Below are positions 32,936 through 41,176 of a DNA stretch of 64,000 nt, one piece after another. The DNA is from Clostridiales bacterium (lineage in GTDB: Bacteria; Bacillota_A; Clostridia; Oscillospirales; Oscillospiraceae), in contig SFKX01000014.1 in NCBI GenBank assembly GCA_004553625.1, forward strand, positions 77,170 through 141,169, in the 5' to 3' direction. Position numbers and translations under genes: made by a program. Positions within the stretch are counted from its first letter, which is position 1, and each line of letters opens with the position of its first letter. The notes beneath the pieces were generated by a model. The model saw only the letters and a list, made by a program, of their open reading frames with translations. It was not told where the DNA came from and did no database searches.

Positions 32936-32951
32936 TGTTTCACGTGAAACG
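32936..32951. promoter_or_regulatory. parS site 1
   Basis: TGTTTCACGTGAAACG matches the Firmicutes parS 16-mer at 15 of 16 positions. It lies between gpr and soj. Confidence 0.93.
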
Positions 32952-32964
32952 GCGGGCTTCGCCC

Positions 32965-32980
32965 TGTTTCACGTGAAACA
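32965..32980. promoter_or_regulatory. parS site 2
   Basis: TGTTTCACGTGAAACA is a perfect parS palindrome, 29 bases (about three helical turns) from site 1. Confidence 0.96.
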
Positions 32981-32982
32981 AT

Positions 32983-33831
32983 TCATGACTTCAGCATGTC
33001 TATATCCGCAATGGTCAATCCCTCATGGAGCGCAAGATTTATGCCGTAGCCGATCAACTTTGCCACATCACGCACGGAGCTGTCAATATCTCGCGGTGTT
33101 ACAAACATACCAGCAGCATCAGGCGAGTCTGAGAACGCCGAAGCGTCCACGACCGTAGGCACACCAATAGCCAAAACTGGCAAGCCGAGCGAGGCCTTAT
33201 TGACCGCGGCCCTGTCATTTCCGACGCCGGAACCGGGAACTATACCAGCGTCTGTGAGCTGTACAGTTCTGCAAAGTCTGTCCAAAGAAGCGGAGGCCAA
33301 GGCGTCAACAGCTATGAGTCGGGCAGGGTCTGCAGCGCTGCACGCCGAGCGCAGCAGTTCAGCCGACTCTATACCCGTGGCTCCCAGAACGCCAGGCTTA
33401 ACAGCGCATACGTTGGAGAATCCTGCAAAGTCCTCGGGCATACCGCGTTTCAGGTGGCGCGTGGCGATCACGGAGTTCACGGCCAGGGGGCCCACAGCGT
33501 CCGGTGTCATCTCATCGTTACCCAGGCCCGCAACCAAGGTGCCTTTGCCGCTGTCGGGGCCGAGCAGCTCACGTATAAGGTCAGCAAGCAAATTCGCAGC
33601 ATCCTCAAATGCGTCTGAGGCACGTCCGACAAGCGGCTCGAGACCGAGGGTAAGGTATTTGCCTATAGGTTTACATAATGCCTTTTCGCCCTCCTCATCG
33701 AGGATCTCGACAACGGTCACATCGAAGCCGTTGCGAGACTCTTCGGAGGCTCGCACACCGCGCAGTCTGCCGGAATCCGGCGTAAGTTCACGCTGTTCTG
33801 CGGCGAGGTCAGTTCTGAAGCGTCTGTCCAT
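32983..33831 (-). CDS. gpr: Germination protease GPR
   Basis: The A25 aspartic endoprotease that degrades small acid-soluble spore proteins when the spore germinates. It opens with MDRRFRTDLAAEQ, where RTDLA.E marks the family and the pro-sequence cleavage zone. LVAGLGNDEMTPDAVGP and VIAVDALASASLDRL follow (read here as LIAVDALASASLDRL), each with a conserved Asp region. Then come GSGVGNDRAAVNKASLG and IGVPTVVDA. At 282 residues it is shorter than Bacillus GPR (about 370), the loss being mainly in the C-terminal part. ATG at 33831 has GGAGATGTGAGAG upstream. A sigma-G-like promoter precedes it. Confidence 0.94.
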   Translation of the reverse strand: MDRRFRTDLAAEQRELTPDSGRLRGVRASEESRNGFDVTVVEILDEEGEKALCKPIGKYLTLGLEPLVGRASDAFEDAANLLADLIRELLGPDSGKGTLVAGLGNDEMTPDAVGPLAVNSVIATRHLKRGMPEDFAGFSNVCAVKPGVLGATGIESAELLRSACSAADPARLIAVDALASASLDRLCRTVQLTDAGIVPGSGVGNDRAAVNKASLGLPVLAIGVPTVVDASAFSDSPDAAGMFVTPRDIDSSVRDVAKLIGYGINLALHEGLTIADIDMLKS

Positions 33832-33866
33832 TGTTCTCTCACATCTCCAAAACACAAGATGCTGTA

Positions 33867-33896
33867 TATTTTGGCTTTTAGCCGGCGAGCTATGCA
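33867..33896 (-). promoter_or_regulatory. Sigma-G/F-like promoter of gpr
   Basis: On the minus strand TGCATA (33896-33891), 17-base spacer, CAAAATA (33873-33867). These resemble the forespore consensus TGAATA and CATnnTA at the expected distance from gpr. Confidence 0.5.
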
Positions 33897-33924
33897 AAGT
33901 CCAATTAAAAATTGCAAAAAACCC

Positions 33925-33953
33925 TTGATTTTTGCAGGACACAATGTTACAAT
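33925..33953 (+). promoter_or_regulatory. Promoter of rpsT
   Basis: TTGATT (33925-33930), 17-base spacer, TACAAT (33948-33953), about 50 bases before the rpsT start. Confidence 0.75.
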
Positions 33954-34009
33954 ATCTATCCGCGGGCGAGTAACCTGTGCAATTTTATAGGAGGAGGTGG
34001 CAAACGGAA

Positions 34010-34273
34010 ATGCCCAATATCAAGTCTGCGATGAAGCGCGACGAGAAGTCCAAGCTCGAGAACGCGAGGAACAAGGCTCAGAAAACCGCGCTCAAGACTG
34101 TTATGAAGAAGTTCGACGCGGCGGTTGCGGAGGGCAACAAGGAGGCGGCTGCCGGTACCTATAAAGTTGCTGTGAAGTCTGTCGATCGTGCCGCTGCGAG
34201 GGGTCTTATCCACAAGAACAACGCAGCTCACAAGAAGAGCGCCATGACGGTCAAGCTCAACGCAATGGAATAA
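34010..34273 (+). CDS. rpsT: 30S ribosomal protein S20
   Basis: Primary 16S rRNA-binding protein of the small subunit. The 87-residue, very basic and helical protein starts MPNIKSAMKRDEKSKLENAR and ends IHKNNAAHKKSAMTVKLNAME in two parts, as in other S20 proteins. ATG at 34010 is chosen; GGAGGAGG lies twelve bases upstream, slightly far, but the upstream in-frame extension contains the ribosome site itself. It is divergent from gpr and monocistronic, with a good terminator. Confidence 0.97.
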   Translation: MPNIKSAMKRDEKSKLENARNKAQKTALKTVMKKFDAAVAEGNKEAAAGTYKVAVKSVDRAAARGLIHKNNAAHKKSAMTVKLNAME

Positions 34274-34282
34274 TGCACAAAA

Positions 34283-34316
34283 AGACGCCGGCTCATATGA
34301 GCCGGCGCTTTTATTT
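34283..34316. terminator. Bidirectional terminator after rpsT
   Basis: GCCGGCTCAT/ATGAGCCGGC forms a perfect stem (34287-34296 with 34297-34306) followed by a T-rich run, with an A run on the other side for the convergent hydrolase gene. Confidence 0.85.
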
Positions 34317-35243
34317 ATTTCTCTCAATGAAGCCGTCCAGCGCTGCGGCGCAGGCGTTGTAGTCGCGGAACCACGCAGTTGTGTGCTTCGCTCCGGGGAC
34401 GACCAAAAGGCTGCCTCTCTGCCCCGCCGCTGCGGCCAAGCGTTCGCCCGAATCTACCGGGACGCTTCTGTCGTCTCCGCCCATGATAAAAAGCATCGGC
34501 TGGGAGGCGCGAGATACGCAGCGTTCAAGCCCGCCCTTTGTGAAACCTCTGCCCATGCAGAGCGTTCCGGCCGCGCCGATCATGCAGCGGAGCAGCCTCA
34601 AGCCGCGGCTGTGCTTTTTCAGCTGCCAGCGTATGGCCTCTTCAGGGCTGCAGAACGAGCTGTCGGCGATAATGCCACGAACAGAGCCCGGGAGCCCGCG
34701 CCCGGCAGCGTAAAGGACGGAGGCGCCGCCAAGGGAGACCCCGTGCAGCCAAATGCGTCCGCCCAGCTCGCGCTCGGCAAACTCCGCCCAACGGCGGACG
34801 TCGCCGCTCTCACGGAGGCCCATTGTCACCATCTTGCCGCCGCTTCCGCCGTGGCCGCGCTGGTCCACCATGAGCAGGCCGAAACCCAGCTCCAGATAGT
34901 GCTCCGCCGTGAGGGCAAAATCCAGCTCGCCGCAGGAGCGGTAGCCGTGGACGAGGATGGCCGTATCCCCGCTGGTCCCCCGGAGCAGCCGCGCCCGGAG
35001 TGGGAAGCCCTCCGCGGCGCTTATCCGGACCTCCTCCCAGGGCAGGGCGCGCAGCCTCTTGATGCTCTCGGAGACCTCCGCGGCATAGGGCGCCCAGCGC
35101 GTATTTGCCGCGGCCTCCGGGACGGAAAGGTCCATACAGTCCTTGCCTCGGCGCATATCGTTTCTCAGCATTCGGCAGGCGCAGGCTAGCGCGACCAGAG
35201 CCAACAGCAGCGCAAGACCCAGCGCCGCCAAAAATATGTACAT
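34311..35243 (-). CDS. Membrane-anchored alpha/beta hydrolase
   Basis: A 310-residue alpha/beta hydrolase with an N-terminal membrane helix (residues 2-24). The oxyanion region is AILVHGYRS, the nucleophile Ser is in LHGVSLGGAS, the acid is probably in IMGGDDRSVP and the His in GAKHTTAW, so the triad is complete. VDQRGHGGSGG matches the serine aminopeptidase/BAAT-like group. The substrate is unknown. ATG at 35243 (MYIFLAALG) follows GGAG by six bases. It is downstream of the aminotransferase gene with an 80-base gap. Confidence 0.87.
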   Translation of the reverse strand: MYIFLAALGLALLLALVALACACRMLRNDMRRGKDCMDLSVPEAAANTRWAPYAAEVSESIKRLRALPWEEVRISAAEGFPLRARLLRGTSGDTAILVHGYRSCGELDFALTAEHYLELGFGLLMVDQRGHGGSGGKMVTMGLRESGDVRRWAEFAERELGGRIWLHGVSLGGASVLYAAGRGLPGSVRGIIADSSFCSPEEAIRWQLKKHSRGLRLLRCMIGAAGTLCMGRGFTKGGLERCVSRASQPMLFIMGGDDRSVPVDSGERLAAAAGQRGSLLVVPGAKHTTAWFRDYNACAAALDGFIERNK

Positions 35244-35322
35244 ATCTTCTCCGCACCCCCCGGACATTTCAGCCGCCCGCAGAAAGCTCTTCCACGGGCG
35301 GCCGGCTTGTGTTATATTCTAC

Positions 35323-36513
35323 TTACTTCGCAAGCAGTTCCTTCAACGTGTCGCCCAGGATCTTGATGCCCTTTTCTATGGCCTCATCGGAGCTGTTGGA
35401 GTAGTTGATGCGCATCGTGCGGACGCCCCTGTCCTCCTCATAGAAGGGGTCGCCGGGGCAGACGGCCACGCCCTTTTTGGCGGCGGCCTCCATGACGTCC
35501 ACGGCCTTGAGGCCCTCGGGCATGGTGGCCCAGATGAACATGCCGCCCTCGGGCTTCGTGTATTTGACGTCCGCGGGGAAATCCTCAGCCATGCAGGCCA
35601 TCATCTTTTCGGCCTTCTCGCGGTACATTTCCTTGATCTTTTCGATCTGATCATCGAGGTCGTTATCCAGGAGGTACTGGGCGAGGACCATCTGGCCGAA
35701 GATATTGGTGTGCAGGTCCATAGTGGACTTGAAGGCCAGGAGCTTGGCATAGAGCTCGGGCTGCTTGCAGGCGATCCAGCCTATGCGCATGCCGGGGGCG
35801 ACTATCTTGGAGAATGTACCCATGGCGGCGCACTGCTCACCCAGGAGCGTTGCAAAGGAACTGCCGCCCTCGCCGTGGAAGCGGAGCTCGCCGTAGGGGT
35901 TATCCTCTATGACGGGGGTGCCGGCGGCCTTGAGGATCTCGGCCGCGCGCTCGCGGACGGCCTGGGTATAGGTGAGGCCGGTCGGGTTCTGGAAGTTGGG
36001 GATGACGTAGATGAACTTCGGGTCGTTTTCCTTGAGTATCTTTTCGAGCTCGTCGCAGTCTATGCCGTCGTCGTTGAGGCTGACGGAGACGATCTTCGGG
36101 TCATACAGGTGGAAGGTCTGGAGCGCCGCAAGGTAGCTGGGCTTTTCCACTGCGACCGTGTCGCCCGGGTTTATGAGCGTGGCGGCGACCATGTCCAGCG
36201 CCTGCTGGGAGCCGTTCGTGATAATGATGTTCTCGGGGGCGAAGTCCACGCCCTGCTTCTTATATCTGTCGGAGATGAACTGCCGCAGCGGCATATAGCC
36301 CTCTGTGTTGCTATACTGCAGAGCGCGCACGCCGTCCCGCTCAAGGACCTTCGTGACCGCGGCCTCCATCTCCTTTACAGGAAAGGAGTCGGGGTTGGGA
36401 AGCCCGCCGGCAAAGGATATCACATCCGGAGACGCGGCGGCCTTAAGTATGGCCGAGGTAAAATCGCCCTGAAAATCGGGCTTGGACATGCGGTCAGAGA
36501 TCCTGAGCTTCAT
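35323..36513 (-). CDS. PLP-dependent aminotransferase, class I/II (2-aminoadipate/aromatic type)
   Basis: A 396-residue fold-type I aminotransferase similar to LysN/AraT-like enzymes related to the MocR C-terminal domain. Motifs: VISFAGGLPNPDSFP (substrate/PLP entry), TNGSQQALDMVA (phosphate binding), PNFQNPTGLTY, VIEDNPYGELRF and the PLP lysine in GTFSKIVAPGMRIGW. Such enzymes act on aromatic, branched-chain or aminoadipate substrates; which one cannot be said. AGAGGAGG precedes the ATG. It has its own promoter at 36581-36609. Confidence 0.9.
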   Translation of the reverse strand: MKLRISDRMSKPDFQGDFTSAILKAAASPDVISFAGGLPNPDSFPVKEMEAAVTKVLERDGVRALQYSNTEGYMPLRQFISDRYKKQGVDFAPENIIITNGSQQALDMVAATLINPGDTVAVEKPSYLAALQTFHLYDPKIVSVSLNDDGIDCDELEKILKENDPKFIYVIPNFQNPTGLTYTQAVRERAAEILKAAGTPVIEDNPYGELRFHGEGGSSFATLLGEQCAAMGTFSKIVAPGMRIGWIACKQPELYAKLLAFKSTMDLHTNIFGQMVLAQYLLDNDLDDQIEKIKEMYREKAEKMMACMAEDFPADVKYTKPEGGMFIWATMPEGLKAVDVMEAAAKKGVAVCPGDPFYEEDRGVRTMRINYSNSSDEAIEKGIKILGDTLKELLAK

Positions 36514-36580
36514 TTCTTGTTCCTCCTCTATAGCACTAAACTCTCCTCGCGTGTGAATATTATCCGCGATTATAAGAAGG

Positions 36581-36609
36581 ATGATAACACCGCGCTCCCT
36601 AAATTACAA
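36581..36609 (-). promoter_or_regulatory. Promoter of the aminotransferase gene
   Basis: On the minus strand TTGTAA (36609-36604), 17-base spacer ending TGT, TATCAT (36586-36581): again an extended -10. Confidence 0.6.
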
Positions 36610-36745
36610 GATTTTTTTCGCTACTGTGTTGAATTTTCATGTGAATAGATGAAATGTTGATTTCCCGCGCTTATGTTTATTGCGGGAGATGAACAAAATG
36701 AACTGTGTGCAGCCGCCCTCAACATTTTCCGCAAAGGAGCTCAAA

Positions 36746-37480
36746 ATGTCCGTCCACGAACGTCCCGAACTCTCCGAAAAGGCCAAAAAGATAATCGCCG
36801 CGAGCTCTATCGCAGTGTTCATACTCCTGACTCTGGCCGTGGCCTGGTTCATAGGCCGGCCAATGCTCCGTTTTGTCTCCGAACCGGAACGCTTCCGCGC
36901 CTGGGTGGACTCTGGGGGAATAATGAGCCGGGTATATTTTCTGGGGATGCAGCTTTTACAGGTGTTCTTTGCCATCATTCCGGGCGAGCCCATGGAGCTT
37001 GGCGCCGGCTATGCCTTCGGCGCGGTCGAGGGAACGCTGCTCTGCCTGGCAGGGACCGTTGCGGGCAGCATGGCGGTTTTCTTCTTTGTCAGGCGCTTCG
37101 GGATACGGGCGGTAGAGATCTTCTTCTCAAGGGAAAAGATCGAATCCCTGCGCTTCCTGCGCGATACCAGAAAGCGCAATACGCTCATGTTCCTGCTGAT
37201 CCTCATCCCCGGGACTCCCAAGGACCTTTTGGGTTATTTCGCCCCGCTCACGGGGATGAGCCCCTGGACTTGGCTCTTTATAACCTCCGTGGCGAGGATA
37301 CCGTCCATAATAACTTCAACGATAGGCGGAAGCGCGCTCGGCGTTCAGAACTACGTGTTTGCCGCAATAGCCCTTGGCGCAACGCTCCTGATAAGCGGAG
37401 CCGGCCTTCTCATCTATCGCCGCATCTGCCGTGCGCACGAGGAGCACGCAAAAAAGGAGGACGACGGCCATGCCGGATAA
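36746..37480 (+). CDS. TVP38/TMEM64 (DedA-like) family membrane protein
   Basis: A 244-residue membrane protein of the SNARE-associated/VTT domain family, related to DedA proteins, several of which act as lipid scramblases or flippases. The core shows IIPGEPMELGAGYAFG and LILIPGTPKDLLGYFAPLTG, the family re-entrant loops with conserved Pro, Gly and charged residues. Helices are predicted around 15-36, 62-80, 90-115, 145-165 and 190-215. ATG at 36746 follows AAAGGAG. Its last eleven bases overlap the response regulator gene, so it is coupled with a two-component system, which may respond to envelope state (inference). Confidence 0.87.
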   Translation: MSVHERPELSEKAKKIIAASSIAVFILLTLAVAWFIGRPMLRFVSEPERFRAWVDSGGIMSRVYFLGMQLLQVFFAIIPGEPMELGAGYAFGAVEGTLLCLAGTVAGSMAVFFFVRRFGIRAVEIFFSREKIESLRFLRDTRKRNTLMFLLILIPGTPKDLLGYFAPLTGMSPWTWLFITSVARIPSIITSTIGGSALGVQNYVFAAIALGATLLISGAGLLIYRRICRAHEEHAKKEDDGHAG

Positions 37481-38147
37481 GCTGCTCATAGCCGACGATG
37501 AGCCGGACATAGTCGATACTCTGGCGCGCTGCTTTGCCTCCCGCGGCTACGAGATCCTGCGCGCCTCAAGCGGGGAAGAGGCCGTGCGTCAGGCGGGGCG
37601 CGCGCCGGACCTCATCCTGCTGGACGTGAACATGCCGGACCTCGACGGCCTTGAGGTCTGCCGCAGGATACGCGGGCACGTCTCCTGCCCCATAATCTTT
37701 CTCACCGCCCGTGTAGAGGAGGCGGACAAGCTCCGCGGCTTTGCCGCGGGCGGCGACGATTACGTGGTAAAGCCCTTCTCCCTGGACGAGCTTACCGCGC
37801 GCGTGGGCGCGCATCTCAGGCGCGAGCGCCGCCACGGCGCCGCCGCCGAACTGCGCTTCGAGGGCGAGCTCGTCATAAACTATTCGGACAGAAAGGTCAG
37901 CTGGGCCGGTCACGAGCTGGGGCTCGTAAGAAAAGAGTTCGACATAGTCGAGTTCCTCTCCCAAAACCCCGGCATGGTTTTCGACCGGGAACGCATCTAC
38001 GAGTGCGTCTGGGGAATAGACGGCGAGGGAGATTCCGCCGTCATCTCCGAGCATGTGCGCCGCATCCGCGCGAAGTTCGCCGCCGCGGGCTGCGAGCGGC
38101 AGTACATCGAGACCGTCTGGGGGGTCGGTTACCGTTGGGCAAGATAA
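37470..38147 (+). CDS. OmpR/PhoB-family response regulator, second system
   Basis: A 225-residue regulator with intact receiver: LIADDEPD acidic pair, phospho-Asp in LILLDVNMPDLDG, Thr in FLTARVEE and Lys in VVKPFSLD. The winged-helix domain ends VWGVGYRWAR. ATG at 37470 has AAAGGAGG nine bases upstream and lies inside the TVP38 gene. The kinase gene overlaps its 3' end. All features point to a VanR/VncR-like system; the signal is not known. Confidence 0.93.
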   Translation: MPDKLLIADDEPDIVDTLARCFASRGYEILRASSGEEAVRQAGRAPDLILLDVNMPDLDGLEVCRRIRGHVSCPIIFLTARVEEADKLRGFAAGGDDYVVKPFSLDELTARVGAHLRRERRHGAAAELRFEGELVINYSDRKVSWAGHELGLVRKEFDIVEFLSQNPGMVFDRERIYECVWGIDGEGDSAVISEHVRRIRAKFAAAGCERQYIETVWGVGYRWAR

Positions 38148-39409
38148 AAGCGGCAGACGGCAACCGCAGGCACAGGCTTCGGGACGCGCCGCTGCGCGTC
38201 TCATTTGTCATCTACATGGTCGTCACCGCCATTGCCGCCACTTTTGTCTGCGCTATCGCCATTAATTGGATGGACAATACGCGGATAGAACTCTACTATA
38301 AATACCGGGCCATGGCCACGGAGGTCCCCGTGGCTGAAGGCGGTCATGTGGAGTACAGCTACACGGATGATGCAGAGATCTATGTTATCTACGACGCCTG
38401 GGGCGTGGAGATCGGCCGGGGCAGCGTACCCTACGGCGAGGGCAGGCTCGTGAGCGACCCCGGCGCACTGCTGATAATGCCGGAGTACAGTCCGGAGGAT
38501 TCTGCCCTGGAATACACTCTGCGCTTTCTCCAGGCCCTTACGATACCCATTTCTTACCTTGGCGCCATTATCCTCTGTGCCATAGTATTTTACAGAAGGA
38601 AGTTGAAAAAGCCCATCGAGGTCCTGAACGCCGCCTCGCAGAAGATAGCGGAAAACGACCTGGGCTTCACGGTGGAGGTACCCTGCGGCAATGAGCTGGG
38701 CAGGCTCTGCGGCTCATTTGAGAAGATGCGCGCCGCGCTGCTGGAGCTCAACCGCGAGCACTGGGCGCAGATGGAGGAGCGCCGCCGCCTCAACGCCGCC
38801 TTTGCCCACGACCTGCGCACGCCGCTCACCGTCCTGCGCGGCCGGGCCACCCTTCTTGAGGCCGAGCTTCCACCGGAAAGCGAGGCCGCTTCCGACGTAA
38901 AGGTCATGCAGACTCATATCGAACGCCTTGTCCGCTATGCGGACGCGATGTCCAGCCTTCAGCGCATGGAGGACGTTGATGTCAGGCGTGAGAGGACGAA
39001 CCTGCGAGAGCTCTCCGAAAGCCTCAGAGATACTGCGGAGATACTGTTTTCCGGGCGTGAGGTCAGGGTGTTCAGCGGCGAGGGCGAGGTATTCGTCGAC
39101 ACAGAGGTGGTGCTGCAGGTCTGCGGAAACATCCTCTCGAACAGCGCAAGATACGCGAGGACGGGCGTGGAGATATCGCTCGAGGGCATAGACGGAGCGC
39201 TGCGTGTATCCGTCTCCGACGACGGCGGCGGCTTCACGAAGGAGGGGCTTGAAAAGGCATCCGCGCCCTTTTACAAGGGAGAGGGCAGCGGTTCCGAGCA
39301 TCTGGGCCTCGGCCTGAATATCTGCGACATACTCTGCCGCCGGCACAACGGGCGGCTTGTCATAGAAAACAGCGGCGCCGGCGCAAAGGTAACGGCGGTG
39401 TTCGGCTGA
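38135..39409 (+). CDS. Sensor histidine kinase, second system (TTG start)
   Basis: A 424-residue membrane kinase. Helix one (about 17-42) and helix two (about 130-155) enclose an extracytoplasmic domain of about 85 residues. HAMP, HisKA (FAHDLRTPLTVLRG, phospho-His) and HATPase (NILSNSARYA; DDGGGF; GLGLNICDIL) follow. No ATG exists before the first helix. TTG at 38135, 13 bases inside the regulator gene and preceded by a G-rich stretch, is the best start. A terminator follows. It partners the overlapping response regulator. Confidence 0.88.
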   Translation: MGKIKAADGNRRHRLRDAPLRVSFVIYMVVTAIAATFVCAIAINWMDNTRIELYYKYRAMATEVPVAEGGHVEYSYTDDAEIYVIYDAWGVEIGRGSVPYGEGRLVSDPGALLIMPEYSPEDSALEYTLRFLQALTIPISYLGAIILCAIVFYRRKLKKPIEVLNAASQKIAENDLGFTVEVPCGNELGRLCGSFEKMRAALLELNREHWAQMEERRRLNAAFAHDLRTPLTVLRGRATLLEAELPPESEAASDVKVMQTHIERLVRYADAMSSLQRMEDVDVRRERTNLRELSESLRDTAEILFSGREVRVFSGEGEVFVDTEVVLQVCGNILSNSARYARTGVEISLEGIDGALRVSVSDDGGGFTKEGLEKASAPFYKGEGSGSEHLGLGLNICDILCRRHNGRLVIENSGAGAKVTAVFG

Positions 39410-39420
39410 GCGAAAAATAA

Positions 39421-39450
39421 GCGGCGCGCCTTTTAGGCGCGCCGCTTTCG
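39421..39450. terminator. Bidirectional terminator between kinase and CoADR genes
   Basis: A perfect 10-bp stem GCGGCGCGCC/GGCGCGCCGC (39421-39430 with 39436-39445), flanked by T and A runs. Confidence 0.85.
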
Positions 39451-39459
39451 GCTTGTTAT

Positions 39460-41151
39460 TTATTTGCGCTCGCCGCAGGGGAAGTGCTCGTTATCGGCCT
39501 TCTCCTTGGTGACGAGCTGATAGAAGCGCCAGCCGCCGGCGAGGTTCGAGCAATCGAAGCCGTTGCCCATGAGGATACGGCAGGCGATGTAGCTGCGCAT
39601 ACCCGAGAAGCAGTTCACATAGATCTTCTTGCTCTTATCCAGCTCGCCCAGGCGCTCGCGCAGCTTGTGCAGCGGGATGTTCACGGCGCCTTCTATGCAG
39701 CCGTGGGAAAACTCCTTTTCCGTCCTCACGTCGAGGAGGATGACGCTGCCGTCCCTCGGCAGAGCCGGCACGTCCTCGGGGAAGTGCTGCTTCACGATGC
39801 CGGACATGATATTCTGGATCATGAAGCCGGCCATATTCACGGGGTCCTTGGCGGAGGAATAGGGGGGAGCATAGGCGAGCTCCAGGTCCGCCAGGTCGTC
39901 CGCTGTGAGGCCGGAACGTATTGCAGTTGCCATGACGTCTATGCGCTTGTCGACTCCGTCGAAGCCCACGATCTGCGCGCCCAGTATGCGGCCGGTATCG
40001 GGGTCGAAGAGCGTTTTTATGCTCATGTTTCTGCCGCCGGGGTAGTAGCCCGCGTGGCTGGCGGAGTAGCCGAGGACCTTGTCGTATTTGACTCCTGCGG
40101 CCTGGGCGGATTTTTCGTTCAGGCCGGTGACGGCGGCGGTCATATCAAATACCTTGATGACCGTCGAGCCCTGGGTGCCGCGGTATTCGGAGGGGATACC
40201 GCAGATATTGTCCGCAGCTATCCTGGCCTGACGGTTCGCCGGGCCGGCCAGGGCCACGAGTCCGGTCCTGCCCGTGACGGGGTTTACTATCTCCACCGCG
40301 TCGCCCACGGCGTAGATATTCGGGTCCGAGGTGCGCATGTGGCCGTCCACCTTGATGGAGCCCTTCGCGCCCAGCTCCAGGCCCGCGGCCTTGGCAAGGT
40401 CGGACTCCGGCACGACGCCCACGGCCAGCACTACGAAGCCGCAGTCGATGGGCTCCTTGCCCTTCACATGGACGCGGATGCCGTTTTCTATCTCTTCATA
40501 GCTCTCTATTGCGTGTTTAAAGCGAAGGTCCAGGCCCTTTTCGCGCAGGTGGGCGTGTATCTCGCAGGCCATATCCCAATCGAGAGGCGGGAGGACCTGC
40601 TCGCTGCGCTGCAGGAGCGTGACCTTCACGCCGGCCTCCATGAGATTTTCCGCGGTCTCGAGGCCGATGAAGCCTCCGCCGACCACTACGGCGCGCTCGG
40701 GCTTTTCCTCCTCGACGAGCCTGCGCATTTTGAGCGCGTCCTCGACTGTGCGGAGGGTCAGGACTCTCTCGGAGTGGACGCCGGGCGTATCCGGGATCAT
40801 GGCCTTCGCGCCGGGGGAGAGGATGAGCGTGTCGTAGCTCTCGACATATTCCCTGCCCTCGTCGAAGCTGAACACGGTGACGGTCTTTTTCTCCCTGTCT
40901 ATGGCGGTGACTTCGCTCGAGACGCGCACGTCCACGTTGAAGCGGGAGAAGAAGCTCTGTGGGGACTGTAGGGTGAGGTCGCAGTCGTCCTTGATCACGC
41001 CGCCTACGTAATAGGGCAGGCCGCAGTTCGCGTAGGAGACGAAGCCCGTGCGCTCAATGACAATTATCTCCGCCTTCTCGTCCAGCCTGCGGAGCCTGGC
41101 TGCCGCAGTCGCGCCGCCCGCGACGCCGCCGACTATGACTATTTTGCTCAT
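39460..41151 (-). CDS. CoA-disulfide reductase with C-terminal rhodanese domain
   Basis: A 563-residue flavoprotein. The N-terminal two thirds are a pyridine nucleotide-disulfide oxidoreductase: IVIVGGVAGGATAAARLRRL (FAD), the single redox Cys in SYANCGLPYYVGG, VVVGGGFIGLETAENL (NADH) and YAVGDAVEIVNPVTG. A single Cys rather than CxxC marks the CoA-disulfide reductase/NADH oxidase group. The last 100 residues form a rhodanese domain with active Cys in VNCFSGMRSY. Such fusions (CoADR-RHD) reduce CoA polysulfides and link to sulfur metabolism. AAGGAGG precedes the ATG at 41151. Single gene with a convergent terminator. Confidence 0.92.
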   Translation of the reverse strand: MSKIVIVGGVAGGATAAARLRRLDEKAEIIVIERTGFVSYANCGLPYYVGGVIKDDCDLTLQSPQSFFSRFNVDVRVSSEVTAIDREKKTVTVFSFDEGREYVESYDTLILSPGAKAMIPDTPGVHSERVLTLRTVEDALKMRRLVEEEKPERAVVVGGGFIGLETAENLMEAGVKVTLLQRSEQVLPPLDWDMACEIHAHLREKGLDLRFKHAIESYEEIENGIRVHVKGKEPIDCGFVVLAVGVVPESDLAKAAGLELGAKGSIKVDGHMRTSDPNIYAVGDAVEIVNPVTGRTGLVALAGPANRQARIAADNICGIPSEYRGTQGSTVIKVFDMTAAVTGLNEKSAQAAGVKYDKVLGYSASHAGYYPGGRNMSIKTLFDPDTGRILGAQIVGFDGVDKRIDVMATAIRSGLTADDLADLELAYAPPYSSAKDPVNMAGFMIQNIMSGIVKQHFPEDVPALPRDGSVILLDVRTEKEFSHGCIEGAVNIPLHKLRERLGELDKSKKIYVNCFSGMRSYIACRILMGNGFDCSNLAGGWRFYQLVTKEKADNEHFPCGERK

Positions 41152-41176
41152 GTTGTTTCCTCCTTGTATATCGGTG

